From positions 2,716,001 through 2,780,000 of the forward strand of contig BNHL01000001.1 in assembly GCA_015472025.1 (NCBI GenBank): a stretch of 64,000 nucleotides of DNA. Direction: 5' to 3'. Both the position numbers and the translations under genes were made by a program. The stretch is from Cytophagales bacterium WSM2-2 (GTDB lineage Bacteria > Bacteroidota > Bacteroidia > Cytophagales > Cyclobacteriaceae). The notes beneath the pieces were generated by a model. That model was not told the origin of the DNA, made no database searches, and worked only from the letters and a program-made list of their open reading frames with translations. Of this stretch, positions 42,880-52,738 are shown in pieces (within the stretch, counting starts at the first letter, position 1; each line of letters begins with the position of its first letter).

Positions 42880-43488
42880 TTAGTTTAAAAGCTTGTTGCG
42901 TTTAAAATCGACCCCTTTTCTTATGAGAAAAGCGTGATAAAAACTGGGAATATCGTGTGTCCAATGGGGAAGGATCAATGTGATCAATATTCTGTCGATA
43001 TGAGAAATCAGACCAAACACGATGGCCAGCATAAATGGAAAGCCAGCGTGGTTGAACCCGATAAGTGACGTGAATGCGATTAACAAAGTGATGCCCCATA
43101 ACTTGGAAAGGAAAGCATGAGTGCAAGTCTCTTTTTTGAACTTGATAAGACTGATAGCGTAGCACATTCCTTCCATGATAAAAATGATGGTAATGGGGAT
43201 AGCATTTTGTGAAATCAATTCTGGATAGAGCATCCATGTGCTTACTCCAATAGACACCCAAAAAATCATATCTGCTTGACTGTCGAATCTTCGAAGTGTT
43301 GGTGAAGAGACGTTCAAATGCCTGGCAATGATGCCATCCAGGATATCTGAGAGTAGCCCGAGGTACATGAGTATTAAAACGATAACCCGGCTTTCCTCAC
43401 GAAGGAAAAAAACCAATCCCAGTATTACTGGAGCCAGTACAAGTCTGAACAGGATGAGACTGATAGGAACGTGTTTTTTCTGAATCAT
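42880..43488 (-). CDS. CDP-alcohol phosphatidyltransferase family protein
   Basis: This 202-residue integral membrane protein has about six helices. The family motif DGx2ARx8Gx3Dx3D is present as DGIIARHLNVSSPTLRRFDSQAD-type spacing: both terminal aspartates and DG..AR are kept, but the conserved Gly is replaced by Leu (position 15 from the first Asp). Enzymes of the family use CDP-diacylglycerol or a related donor to make phospholipids. The Leu may change substrate preference. It is followed downstream by trmO after an 82-base gap. Confidence 0.8.
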   Translation of the reverse strand: MIQKKHVPISLILFRLVLAPVILGLVFFLREESRVIVLILMYLGLLSDILDGIIARHLNVSSPTLRRFDSQADMIFWVSIGVSTWMLYPELISQNAIPITIIFIMEGMCYAISLIKFKKETCTHAFLSKLWGITLLIAFTSLIGFNHAGFPFMLAIVFGLISHIDRILITLILPHWTHDIPSFYHAFLIRKGVDFKRNKLLN

Positions 43489-43517
43489 AAATCTAGGCGT
43501 TTCTGTTTTCAGAAGCG

Positions 43518-44075
43518 TTAGATATCAATTTCGATGCCATACTTATCGAGTAAGCCTGGGATTCCACGAAGAGAGAATCGAGCCTTTTTTACCCGGTTGA
43601 TTTCAGGATCAATTGAAAAATTATAAGCGGTTCGCAAGTCCGCTTTTTCGAGAATTGAATTTTCAAAAACTGACCGGGTCAGATCGCATTCGCTGAATTC
43701 AGAACCAGTCAAATCACATTCTACAAAATCGACTTCCTGCAATTGAGATTTCTTGAAAATTGTCTTTTTGATTTTCATTTGGTAAAAAGATGAATGATTG
43801 AGCTGGCAGCCCTCAAACGAAACAGCAAATCCAAGTGCATTGCATTTATGAAAGTGCAGGCCAAGCATTTTACAGTCCCGGAACTTTGCATCGCGGAAGG
43901 CGGTGTTGTTTAATTTGGCAAGACTGAAATTACAACCCATGAATTCGCATTCGATAAACTTGAATTCTGAAAGGTCAGCCTCACCCAAATCGCAGTTATT
44001 GAAAATGCAATTCTCGTATTCTCCTTTTTCAAAAGAGCTAATCTTATCAAATGTTTTCTCTTTTTCGTAGCTCAT
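43518..44075 (-). CDS. Pentapeptide-repeat protein (Qnr/MfpA-like fold)
   Basis: This 185-residue protein is built of A(D/N)LxF-type pentapeptide units along residues about 18-150 (CIFNNCDLGEADLSEFKF, CNFSLAKLNNTAFRDAKF, CDLTGSEFSECDLTRSVF). The C-terminus is a short helix region ending LLDKYGIEID. The right-handed quadrilateral helix of such proteins can mimic DNA; Qnr and MfpA protect gyrase. No resistance claim can be made from sequence. The start overlaps the end of the CPBP gene by 29 bases, so it is co-transcribed with it. Confidence 0.85.
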   Translation of the reverse strand: MSYEKEKTFDKISSFEKGEYENCIFNNCDLGEADLSEFKFIECEFMGCNFSLAKLNNTAFRDAKFRDCKMLGLHFHKCNALGFAVSFEGCQLNHSSFYQMKIKKTIFKKSQLQEVDFVECDLTGSEFSECDLTRSVFENSILEKADLRTAYNFSIDPEINRVKKARFSLRGIPGLLDKYGIEIDI

Positions 44076-44760
44076 TGCTTTGAAGCATTTTGATCAGAAA
44101 ATATCCAATTAACGGATACCCGATGTAGTTCAGCACTATCATGAGAATAGAAATTGCTGATGATATCGGAGTCGGGTCGTTTTGAAATTGCTTGACAAAT
44201 AACTGGTTTCCGATTGATGATTTTGATGAGAAAATAATCATCGAAGCGATGTTGTATCCCAGGTGAAGAGCGACTGCCAGGTACATGGATCCGGTCTTGA
44301 TAAAAGCATAAGCGAAAGTAAAACCAGCGAGGCCGGTGATCACAAGAACAAAGATCATCGGTACCGGCTGACCGAAGACGCCAAACGAAACCCAGTGATA
44401 GAGCCCAAAAGCTACAGAGGAAATGACTAATGCCTTGGGAACTCCCAGTCGGCTTACCAGGATGTAAAAAAGAGCGCCACGGAAGATCAAGTCTTCAAAC
44501 GCTACTGATTTAAAAACAAAATAGATGGCACTAAGAAAATCACTGAATGTGTAAGCCTCGTTAATCCGGTAAGAATTTCCTGTGAAGCAGGTGCCAAACC
44601 AGTTGGTCAGCGTTACGTAACTGACAGAGAATGTAACACCAATCGCGAATTCGGCCAGTCTTTTTTTGGAGGGGCTGAACCCCAGCGCGTTCAGATTTTT
44701 CCTTTCAACAAAATGAAGGAGGATCCAGGAGGCAATTAATTCAACGAGCAACCCGATCAT
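44047..44760 (-). CDS. CPBP-family intramembrane metalloprotease
   Basis: This is a 237-residue protein from the ATG at 44760, 11 bases after dapA; a longer frame overlaps dapA and has no membrane character. About seven to eight helices. Motif 1 is FEDLIFRGALFYIL (usual EExxxR, here Glu-Asp-x3-Arg), motif 2 FGLYHWVSFG, and motif 3 YLAVALHLGYNIA with the second His. CPBP proteins (Rce1-type) cleave within membranes or protect against bacteriocins. The second Glu to Asp change is tolerated in some homologues. It is part of a DUF6913-dapA-CPBP-pentapeptide series. Confidence 0.85.
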   Translation of the reverse strand: MIGLLVELIASWILLHFVERKNLNALGFSPSKKRLAEFAIGVTFSVSYVTLTNWFGTCFTGNSYRINEAYTFSDFLSAIYFVFKSVAFEDLIFRGALFYILVSRLGVPKALVISSVAFGLYHWVSFGVFGQPVPMIFVLVITGLAGFTFAYAFIKTGSMYLAVALHLGYNIASMIIFSSKSSIGNQLFVKQFQNDPTPISSAISILMIVLNYIGYPLIGYFLIKMLQSNELRKRENI

Positions 44761-44771
44761 TGAATGATAGA

Positions 44772-45644
44772 TTATTTCATTTTCTCCAGCGCTTTCTCGA
44801 TTTTTTTCCTCAATCCACCGGACGGCTGGACTACTGGCAGGCGTACATCCGCACCGCAAACCTTGAGCAGGCTCAGCAAGTATTTCACGCCTGTCGGGTT
44901 GCCCTCTTCATACATCGGTCCGTTGATCTCGAGAAGCTTAAAGACTTCTGTTCTTGCTTTGGTATAATTTCCAGCGAGAGCAGCCTCAGTCATTTTTCGG
45001 AAGATATCAGGGAATGCATTAGCCAAAACAGAGATCACTCCAACTCCACCTACTGAGCAAATCGGAACAGTGAGTAAATCATCACCTGAGATCAAAAGAA
45101 AATTAGCGGGTTTGTCCTTCGCGATCTTCATGCATTGCTCCAGGTTTCCTGAGGCCTCTTTCACACCAATGATATTTTTGTGCTGTGCCAGGCGCAGGGT
45201 AGTATCTGCTGAAAGGTTCGAAGAAGTACGCCCTGGGACGTTATATAAAATCACAGGAACAGGTGATGTATCAGCTACTTTTTTGAAGTGCTGATAGATT
45301 CCTTCCTGAGATGGTTTGTTGTAGTATGGACTTACCGAGAGAATAGCACTAACGCCCCGGAAGTTAGTCGCCTCGATTTCTTCGAGTACGGCAGCCGTGT
45401 TGTTACCACCGATACCATAAACTACGGGAAGTTTTTTAGGATTATTCTTGATGACAAATTTCAGGACCTCTTTCTTTTCCTCTTTGTTCATGGTAGCCGA
45501 CTCACCAGTCGTGCCCATCACCACATAATAATTGACACCCTTGGCTGTGTGGGCCAATAATTTTTTTAGCGAGTTGAAATCGATGGCGCCATTGGCATGG
45601 AATGGAGTGACAAGCGCCACTCCTGTTCCGAAGAGTTTTTTCAT
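44772..45644 (-). CDS. dapA: 4-hydroxy-tetrahydrodipicolinate synthase
   Basis: This 290-residue TIM-barrel class I aldolase condenses pyruvate and aspartate semialdehyde in lysine and diaminopimelate synthesis. The Schiff-base lysine is Lys162 in GVKEASG, the catalytic tyrosine Tyr134 in YNVPGRTSSN, and the substrate loop GTTGESATM is intact. It overlaps the upstream DUF6913 gene by four bases (ATGA), and the CPBP protease follows after 11 bases. Confidence 0.96.
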   Translation of the reverse strand: MKKLFGTGVALVTPFHANGAIDFNSLKKLLAHTAKGVNYYVVMGTTGESATMNKEEKKEVLKFVIKNNPKKLPVVYGIGGNNTAAVLEEIEATNFRGVSAILSVSPYYNKPSQEGIYQHFKKVADTSPVPVILYNVPGRTSSNLSADTTLRLAQHKNIIGVKEASGNLEQCMKIAKDKPANFLLISGDDLLTVPICSVGGVGVISVLANAFPDIFRKMTEAALAGNYTKARTEVFKLLEINGPMYEEGNPTGVKYLLSLLKVCGADVRLPVVQPSGGLRKKIEKALEKMK

Positions 45645-46141
45645 TTTAATTGCTTGGTGTATTTGTACATCGTATCGATCAGGCCTTTGGTTGTCCCATC
45701 CTGCCCGATCATGAATTCAAAGAAAGACTGATCTTCTTCGTTAAACCGGCCTACCCGGCAACGCGCTTTACTTTCGGCAAGCACGTAAAGTGCCAGTGGA
45801 TTGGTCTCCTTATCGACATAAAACAAATAGTCGAATGGCATTGAAGTGAACTTTTGCGCCTGAGCCGAATTGACCCTTCCCCAGAAATTAAGGTCTTTAA
45901 TTGTGAAGAAATCAAACTTGAACTCGTAGTTCTCTTTTTTCAACGGCAAATACTCGAGCACTTGTACACTCTTGCCGTCTTGCTCAAGCTGGTGGATAAA
46001 TTCTTTAATATCCAGGTGCTTTTGCTTGTCTTCCACCGTAAAGAGGATACCGAAACTGTGTGCTTGCTTATAAGGTAGGCTCGCGCGAAGGCTTTGATTT
46101 TTCTTCAAAGCACTGCGTGTGCGCATCCGTAAGAAATTCAT
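45641..46141 (-). CDS. DUF6913-family cytoplasmic protein
   Basis: This is a 166-residue protein from the ATG at 46141; ATGs at 46150 and 46177 are alternatives. It opens with a basic helix (RMRTRSALKKNQSLRAS), then ILFTVEDKQKHLDIKEFIHQ, DFFTIKDLNFWGRVN and the conserved FDYLFYVDKETNPLALYVLA. This is the order seen in DUF6913, a Bacteroidota family of unknown function often next to dapA. The stop overlaps the dapA start by four bases, which suggests coupled expression. Confidence 0.75.
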   Translation of the reverse strand: MNFLRMRTRSALKKNQSLRASLPYKQAHSFGILFTVEDKQKHLDIKEFIHQLEQDGKSVQVLEYLPLKKENYEFKFDFFTIKDLNFWGRVNSAQAQKFTSMPFDYLFYVDKETNPLALYVLAESKARCRVGRFNEEDQSFFEFMIGQDGTTKGLIDTMYKYTKQLK

Positions 46142-46210
46142 TTTAAACATGAACTGAGATGAAAGGCTAAAATTCAAGATTTAAATGGCATAATCAAAAT
46201 GACGAGGGAT

Positions 46211-46280
46211 ACTAGATGCTGGATACTTGATCCTGGATTACCGGCATAGTGTATCTAGCGACTAGCATCCAGTATCTAGT
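46211..46280. repeat. Imperfect self-complementary repeat downstream of ligA
   Basis: ACTAGATGCTGGATAC (46211-46226) and GCATCCAGTATCTAGT (46265-46280) pair in 14 of 16 positions plus one G-T wobble. The space between holds related fragments (CTGGAT, GTATCTAG). The block ends two bases before the ligA stop codon. It could terminate ligA transcription, and its CTGGATAC/GTATCCAG style resembles dispersed intergenic repeats. Confidence 0.6.
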
Positions 46281-46282
46281 TA

Positions 46283-48586
<2,304 letters not shown>

Positions 48587-49285
48587 TTAAATGAGTTGAA
48601 TAAAATTAAGCATTTGGCAAGCTGTCAGCCCGGCGGTTTCTGTCCGCAGGCGGTTGATCCCGAGACTTACTTTGTCAAAGCCACGATTCATAGCAAGAGA
48701 CAATTCTTCTTGAGTAAAATCACCCTCGGGGCCAATCAGTATCAGGTACTTTTTTCCTTTGGCAGCCACTGACTGAAGATGTTTTTGGTTTTCAGTATCC
48801 ACATAAGCAATGAATTTTTGATCAGCAGGTAACGACACAATTTCATTGAATGGAGTCAGTTCACTTATGTGTGGCAACCACGCCTGTTGCGACTGCTTCA
48901 TGGCGCTGATGGCCACTTTTTCTATTCGCTCATGATTGATCACTTTGCGTTCGGAATTTTTGCAAAGCACTAAACTGATTTGATCGATTCCGACCTCTGT
49001 CGCTTTTTCTACAAACCATTCGATCCGATCTGCATTTTTGGTTGGCGCAATAGCAATATGAACGTGAAAATTTCTTTTTTTTGATTCTCTTTTTTCCAGG
49101 ATCTCGAACTCGCATTTTTTAGCGTCTGCTTTTACGATCCTGGCTTTGTAAAAAAAACCCTGCCCATCGGTAAGGTCAATATTTTGACCTGCGCTCATTC
49201 GCAAAACCCGAACTACGTGATGCGATTCTTCCCGGTCGAGATGGATCGCTCCCTGCGGAATATCCGGTAGATAAAAGAGGTTCAC
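48587..49285 (-). CDS. rsmE: 16S rRNA (uracil-1498-N3)-methyltransferase
   Basis: This 232-residue SPOUT-class enzyme methylates U1498 of 16S rRNA. It has the N-terminal PUA-like domain (HLDREESHHVVRVLRMSAG) and the trefoil-knot domain with IEWFVEKATEVGIDQISLV, then LILIGPEGDFTQEEL and the final SLGINRLRTETAGLTACQML. All are canonical RsmE blocks. It directly abuts the acyl-CoA-binding protein gene: stop and start are separated by zero bases on the minus strand. Confidence 0.95.
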   Translation of the reverse strand: MNLFYLPDIPQGAIHLDREESHHVVRVLRMSAGQNIDLTDGQGFFYKARIVKADAKKCEFEILEKRESKKRNFHVHIAIAPTKNADRIEWFVEKATEVGIDQISLVLCKNSERKVINHERIEKVAISAMKQSQQAWLPHISELTPFNEIVSLPADQKFIAYVDTENQKHLQSVAAKGKKYLILIGPEGDFTQEELSLAMNRGFDKVSLGINRLRTETAGLTACQMLNFIQLI

Positions 49286-49549
49286 TCAGGCAAGGTCTTT
49301 CTTCAGTCTTTCTACAAGGCTCACGTACTCTTGCATGGCCTGATCCTTACTCACACCTTTTTTTTCTTCCCATGCACTGTATTTGGCAATCGCCTTGAAA
49401 TCAAATCCGCCGGGCCGTTCACCATTGACATCGCCTTCGGTCGCTTGCTTGAACAAGGCGTAAAGCAGGAGCAAATCTTCGTTGGAAGGGCGGGAAGGCA
49501 ATTCTTTTGATTGAGAAACAGAAGCGTTGAAATTCTCGAGAAGAGTCAT
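49286..49549 (-). CDS. Acyl-CoA-binding protein
   Basis: This is an 87-residue four-helix protein with the ACBP signature: LYALFKQATEGDVNGERPGG and a following FDFKAIAKYSAWEEKKGVSK block, including the Tyr, Lys and Trp residues that hold the CoA ester. ACBP is mainly eukaryotic; bacterial copies are scattered but occur in Bacteroidota. It would buffer long-chain acyl-CoA in the cytoplasm. It is upstream of and adjacent to rsmE, with which it likely shares a transcript. Confidence 0.92.
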   Translation of the reverse strand: MTLLENFNASVSQSKELPSRPSNEDLLLLYALFKQATEGDVNGERPGGFDFKAIAKYSAWEEKKGVSKDQAMQEYVSLVERLKKDLA

Positions 49550-49575
49550 AGTGAAGTAAGTTAAATATTAGTTGA

Positions 49576-50373
49576 TTACTTGCCGGTGAAGAAATCCATT
49601 ACGGTTTTGTTAAATCGCTCCGGGTTTTCCTGTGGTTCGTAATGTGTACCCGGAGTGAATATCACCAGTTTGGATTTTCCGATTTTGCTGGCGATGAGCC
49701 TGGTGTGTGGCTCCTTTATTACATCTTCTGATCCGGCCATTACGAGAACAGGACACTTGATCGCTTTCAAATCATCGGGATTAATTTTTGGCTCATTCAA
49801 CAGAAGGTCGGTCATCCGCACACGGATATCAGAGCTGGCCACTTTTTGTTTTGTTAACTCTTCGCGCAAGCCCTTCAATTGCTTGTTTGTCTTCTCATCT
49901 ACTGAAGTTTTGTCGTTGTAGAGATTCGCACCCATCGTAGCGAGCTTCCTCACTTTATCAGGATGCTTCATGGCTAAAATTAACCCGGTGTTCCCGCCAT
50001 CACTCCAGCCAAGGATGTTGACGTTTTTCATCTGCAACTTGTTCAGGAATGCATTTACATCTTCGGCCATCAATTCATAGGTAATCTTTTTTCCATCATC
50101 TGAGGAATTGCCCTGTCCACGCGAGTCCATTGCAATCACAAAAAACTGTTTTGACAATTCAGGAATTTGTTTGCTGAATGATTTCAGAGATTCAGAATTG
50201 CCATGAAGCAAGAGCACAGTATCTCCTTTGCCAAAAGTTTCGTAATAAAAATTTATCCCGTTGGCTTTGACAAATTTTCCAGCATCAATGGCTTGGTTGA
50301 GCTGCCCGTGGGAGTGGGTACAGATAAGGCTCGAAGCAAAGCAAAGAATGAAGGAGAAGTAAAATTTTTTCAT
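49576..50373 (-). CDS. Exported alpha/beta hydrolase
   Basis: This is a 265-residue protein from the ATG at 50373 with signal peptide (CFASSLICTHSHGQ). The fold is marked by VLLLHGNSES (oxyanion loop), the nucleophile elbow LGWSDGGNTG with Ser124, the acid in VMAGSEDVI and the catalytic His in PGTHYEPQENPERF. The substrate is unknown; the class includes esterases and haloperoxidase-like enzymes. An ATG at 50415 gives a leader before the signal and overlaps the hairpin downstream of gltA. It lies on the same strand as gltA. Confidence 0.87.
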   Translation of the reverse strand: MKKFYFSFILCFASSLICTHSHGQLNQAIDAGKFVKANGINFYYETFGKGDTVLLLHGNSESLKSFSKQIPELSKQFFVIAMDSRGQGNSSDDGKKITYELMAEDVNAFLNKLQMKNVNILGWSDGGNTGLILAMKHPDKVRKLATMGANLYNDKTSVDEKTNKQLKGLREELTKQKVASSDIRVRMTDLLLNEPKINPDDLKAIKCPVLVMAGSEDVIKEPHTRLIASKIGKSKLVIFTPGTHYEPQENPERFNKTVMDFFTGK

Positions 50374-50382
50374 ACAAATAAA

Positions 50383-50407
50383 GAATGCGTCACTAGGTAA
50401 CGCATTC
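50383..50407 (-). terminator. Candidate terminator after gltA
   Basis: GAATGCGT (50383-50390) and ACGCATTC (50400-50407) form a perfect 8-bp stem with a nine-base loop. On the minus strand it is followed by TTTATTTG. It lies 26 bases after the gltA stop and just before the hydrolase start. Confidence 0.5.
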
Positions 50408-50433
50408 CTTTTCATTTTGTTGAGTTTAAGCGC

Positions 50434-51720
50434 CTATCTCTTTTTAATGGGCACATAAGGCCTCAGGTTTTGACCAGTATAAATCTGACGAGGTCTTCCA
50501 ATCGGCTCTTTATTTTCACGTAACTCTTTCCATTGTGCAATCCATCCGGGCAGGCGGCCCATCGCGAACATAACAGTGAACATATCCACCGGAATGCCCA
50601 AGGCGCGATAAATGATACCTGAATAGAAATCCACGTTTGGATACAATTTTCTTTCGATGAAATACGAATCGCGCAAAGCAACTTCTTCCAGTTTCATCGC
50701 GATGTCCAATACAGGGTCATTTACTCCCAGTTTTTTCAATACATCGTCTGCTGCCTTTTTGATGATCTTGGCGCGTGGGTCAAAGTTCTTGTACACACGG
50801 TGACCGAATCCCATCAGTCGGAAGCCACTGTTCTTGTCTTTTGCTTTTGCGATCCACTTGTCAGTATCGCCACCATCTTTGCGGATGTTTTCCAGCATGA
50901 TGATCACTTCCTGGTTGGCGCCTCCATGAAGAGGCCCCCACAGGGCATTGATGCCAGCAGAAATAGAAGAATAGATGCTTGCCTTTGATGATCCTACAAT
51001 TCGCACGGTAGATGTTGAGCAGTTTTGCTCATGATCAGCATGGAGGATCAGCAATTTATCAAGCGCATCGGCTACGACTGGGTCAACTTCATAGTGTTCT
51101 GCCGGAAGGCCGTACATCATTTTCAAAAAGCGAGAGCAGTAATCAAGGGAATTATCCGGGTAATTAACCGGGTGTCCCATTGCGTTTTTATAAGCCCAGG
51201 CTGCGAATGTTGGCATCTTTGCCAGCGAGCGCACAATGCTCAGGTAGACAGCCTCGGCAGATCTGTTCGGATCAAGTGACTCCGGGTAAAATGCAGTTTG
51301 TGCACAAAACATAGAAGCCAGGACTCCCATCGGGTGGGAGGATGAAGGGAACCCATCCAGTATTTTCCGGGTATCTTCATGCACCATGGTATGCAACTTG
51401 ATATCGTCAGAGAATTTTTTGTATTGATCGGGGCTAGGCAGTTCACCAAAAATCAACAGGTAAGCAACTTCCAAAAAATTAGACTGGGCTGCCAGTTCTT
51501 CAATTCCATATCCACGGTAACGGAGAATCCCCTTATCGCCATCCAGGAAAGTGATTGCACTTTTGGTAGCACCGGTATTTTTGTAACCGAGATCGAGGGT
51601 GATAGCCCCGGCTTCCTCCAGAAGATTGCTGATGTCAAGAGCTATTTCTTTTTCAGTCCCCTCAATGATGGGGAGTTTGTAGGTTTTTCCGTCAATTATG
51701 AGGTCAGCAGTCTTCGCCAT
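50434..51720 (-). CDS. gltA: Citrate synthase
   Basis: This 428-residue enzyme condenses oxaloacetate and acetyl-CoA at the entry of the TCA cycle. Catalytic blocks are present: the first His in ILHADHEQNCSTSTVRIVGS, the second in GPLHGGANQEV, GFGHRVYKNFDPRAKII and the Asp region VDFYSGIIYRALGIP. Length and an N-terminal beta domain fit the hexameric, NADH-sensitive type II group, though allostery cannot be read here. It stands alone with a candidate terminator. Confidence 0.97.
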   Translation of the reverse strand: MAKTADLIIDGKTYKLPIIEGTEKEIALDISNLLEEAGAITLDLGYKNTGATKSAITFLDGDKGILRYRGYGIEELAAQSNFLEVAYLLIFGELPSPDQYKKFSDDIKLHTMVHEDTRKILDGFPSSSHPMGVLASMFCAQTAFYPESLDPNRSAEAVYLSIVRSLAKMPTFAAWAYKNAMGHPVNYPDNSLDYCSRFLKMMYGLPAEHYEVDPVVADALDKLLILHADHEQNCSTSTVRIVGSSKASIYSSISAGINALWGPLHGGANQEVIIMLENIRKDGGDTDKWIAKAKDKNSGFRLMGFGHRVYKNFDPRAKIIKKAADDVLKKLGVNDPVLDIAMKLEEVALRDSYFIERKLYPNVDFYSGIIYRALGIPVDMFTVMFAMGRLPGWIAQWKELRENKEPIGRPRQIYTGQNLRPYVPIKKR

Positions 51721-51789
51721 ATAAGAATAGGTTTACTTTGGTTTTAAAGATAAAGGGAAGCGTGATCAGAAAAAAAGGGTTTTAAATAA

Positions 51790-52605
51790 TTAGTTATTAC
51801 CTAATATCAACGGCATTCCTTCCTTTCCGCTGCCAATCACTATCACCTTGCTGTTAGGAGATTTGGCCAATTCGATAGTAGCTTCTATGCCTCTCATCTT
51901 CAATAATTTGTCCGACAAGCTGTTGTTGATGATATTGTTGGCTCGCGATTCTCCTTCAGCAGCAATTCGCTTACGTTCAGCTTCACTCTTTTCTTTATCG
52001 AGACGGAACTGATACGCGAGCGCTTCCTGCTCCTGCTGAAGCTTATTTTCGATGGCCTGTTTGATCTGTTCGGGTAGTGCAATAGAGCGAATAAGCACAG
52101 CTGTGGCGCTTACGTTGTTTAAGTTCAGGATTTTTTCAGTTTCATTTTTAATCGAAGTTTCGACTTCTGCCCGCTTGGTAGAATAGATCTCTTCCGCAGT
52201 ATAGCGTCCCATCACTTGCCTTACCGTAGAACGCACTTCGGGGATTACCAACACATTCACATAGTCTTTGGTGAACTGCTCATGGATAAACCCAATCTTG
52301 TTGGGTACCGGGTAAAATCGTACGGTAATGTCTACGTGGATAGACAAACCGTTCTTATCCAGCACGTCCATGTTTTCATCAGATGAGGTCTCGTTGACTT
52401 TGTAAGTGTAGACGTCATTCCATGGTGCTTTGACGTGCGTGCCCGGCCCAATCACATTTTCTTTATCCAGGCCGCTGCCAAAAGGTCTGAAAATGATGGC
52501 ACGTTCAGTAGCTGAGATGGTAAACCAAAGGCTGGACGAAATGGTCAGTAAGATGATAAATGCGACCACGCTCAAAATGACGATCGGAAGTCTACGGTTG
52601 TTCAT
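51790..52605 (-). CDS. Prohibitin/SPFH-family membrane protein
   Basis: This 271-residue protein has one N-terminal membrane helix (VILSVVAFIILLTISSSLW), then the SPFH/band-7 domain (about 30-200; ERAIIFRPFGSGLDKENVIG, GLSIHVDITVRFYPVPNKI) and a C-terminal coiled region rich in Glu, Lys and Arg (AYQFRLDKEKSEAERKRIAA). Such proteins form large ring assemblies that organise membrane domains and often control FtsH-type proteases. It is divergent from the TPR kinase gene. Confidence 0.9.
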   Translation of the reverse strand: MNNRRLPIVILSVVAFIILLTISSSLWFTISATERAIIFRPFGSGLDKENVIGPGTHVKAPWNDVYTYKVNETSSDENMDVLDKNGLSIHVDITVRFYPVPNKIGFIHEQFTKDYVNVLVIPEVRSTVRQVMGRYTAEEIYSTKRAEVETSIKNETEKILNLNNVSATAVLIRSIALPEQIKQAIENKLQQEQEALAYQFRLDKEKSEAERKRIAAEGESRANNIINNSLSDKLLKMRGIEATIELAKSPNSKVIVIGSGKEGMPLILGNN

Positions 52606-52738
52606 AAAATCTGGGTTGAGTTGTGAAAATTCGAGATTGTGCTTGACAATGAAGCCGCTAAAATTAGAGGTTTTATACGAGACTTGTTTAAGTGCGCTTT
52701 ATTCAGTCAAAATCAATTATCTTATATGGAATTTAAGA

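Noticed and set aside
43518..44075. Pentapeptide-repeat protein as a quinolone-resistance Qnr
   Set aside because: The repeat fold is shared by many unrelated proteins. The loops typical of Qnr could not be identified.
52430..52738. Upstream extension of the TPR kinase frame
   Set aside because: It is antisense to the start of the prohibitin-like gene. The secretion or membrane segment begins at 52739 or 52751.
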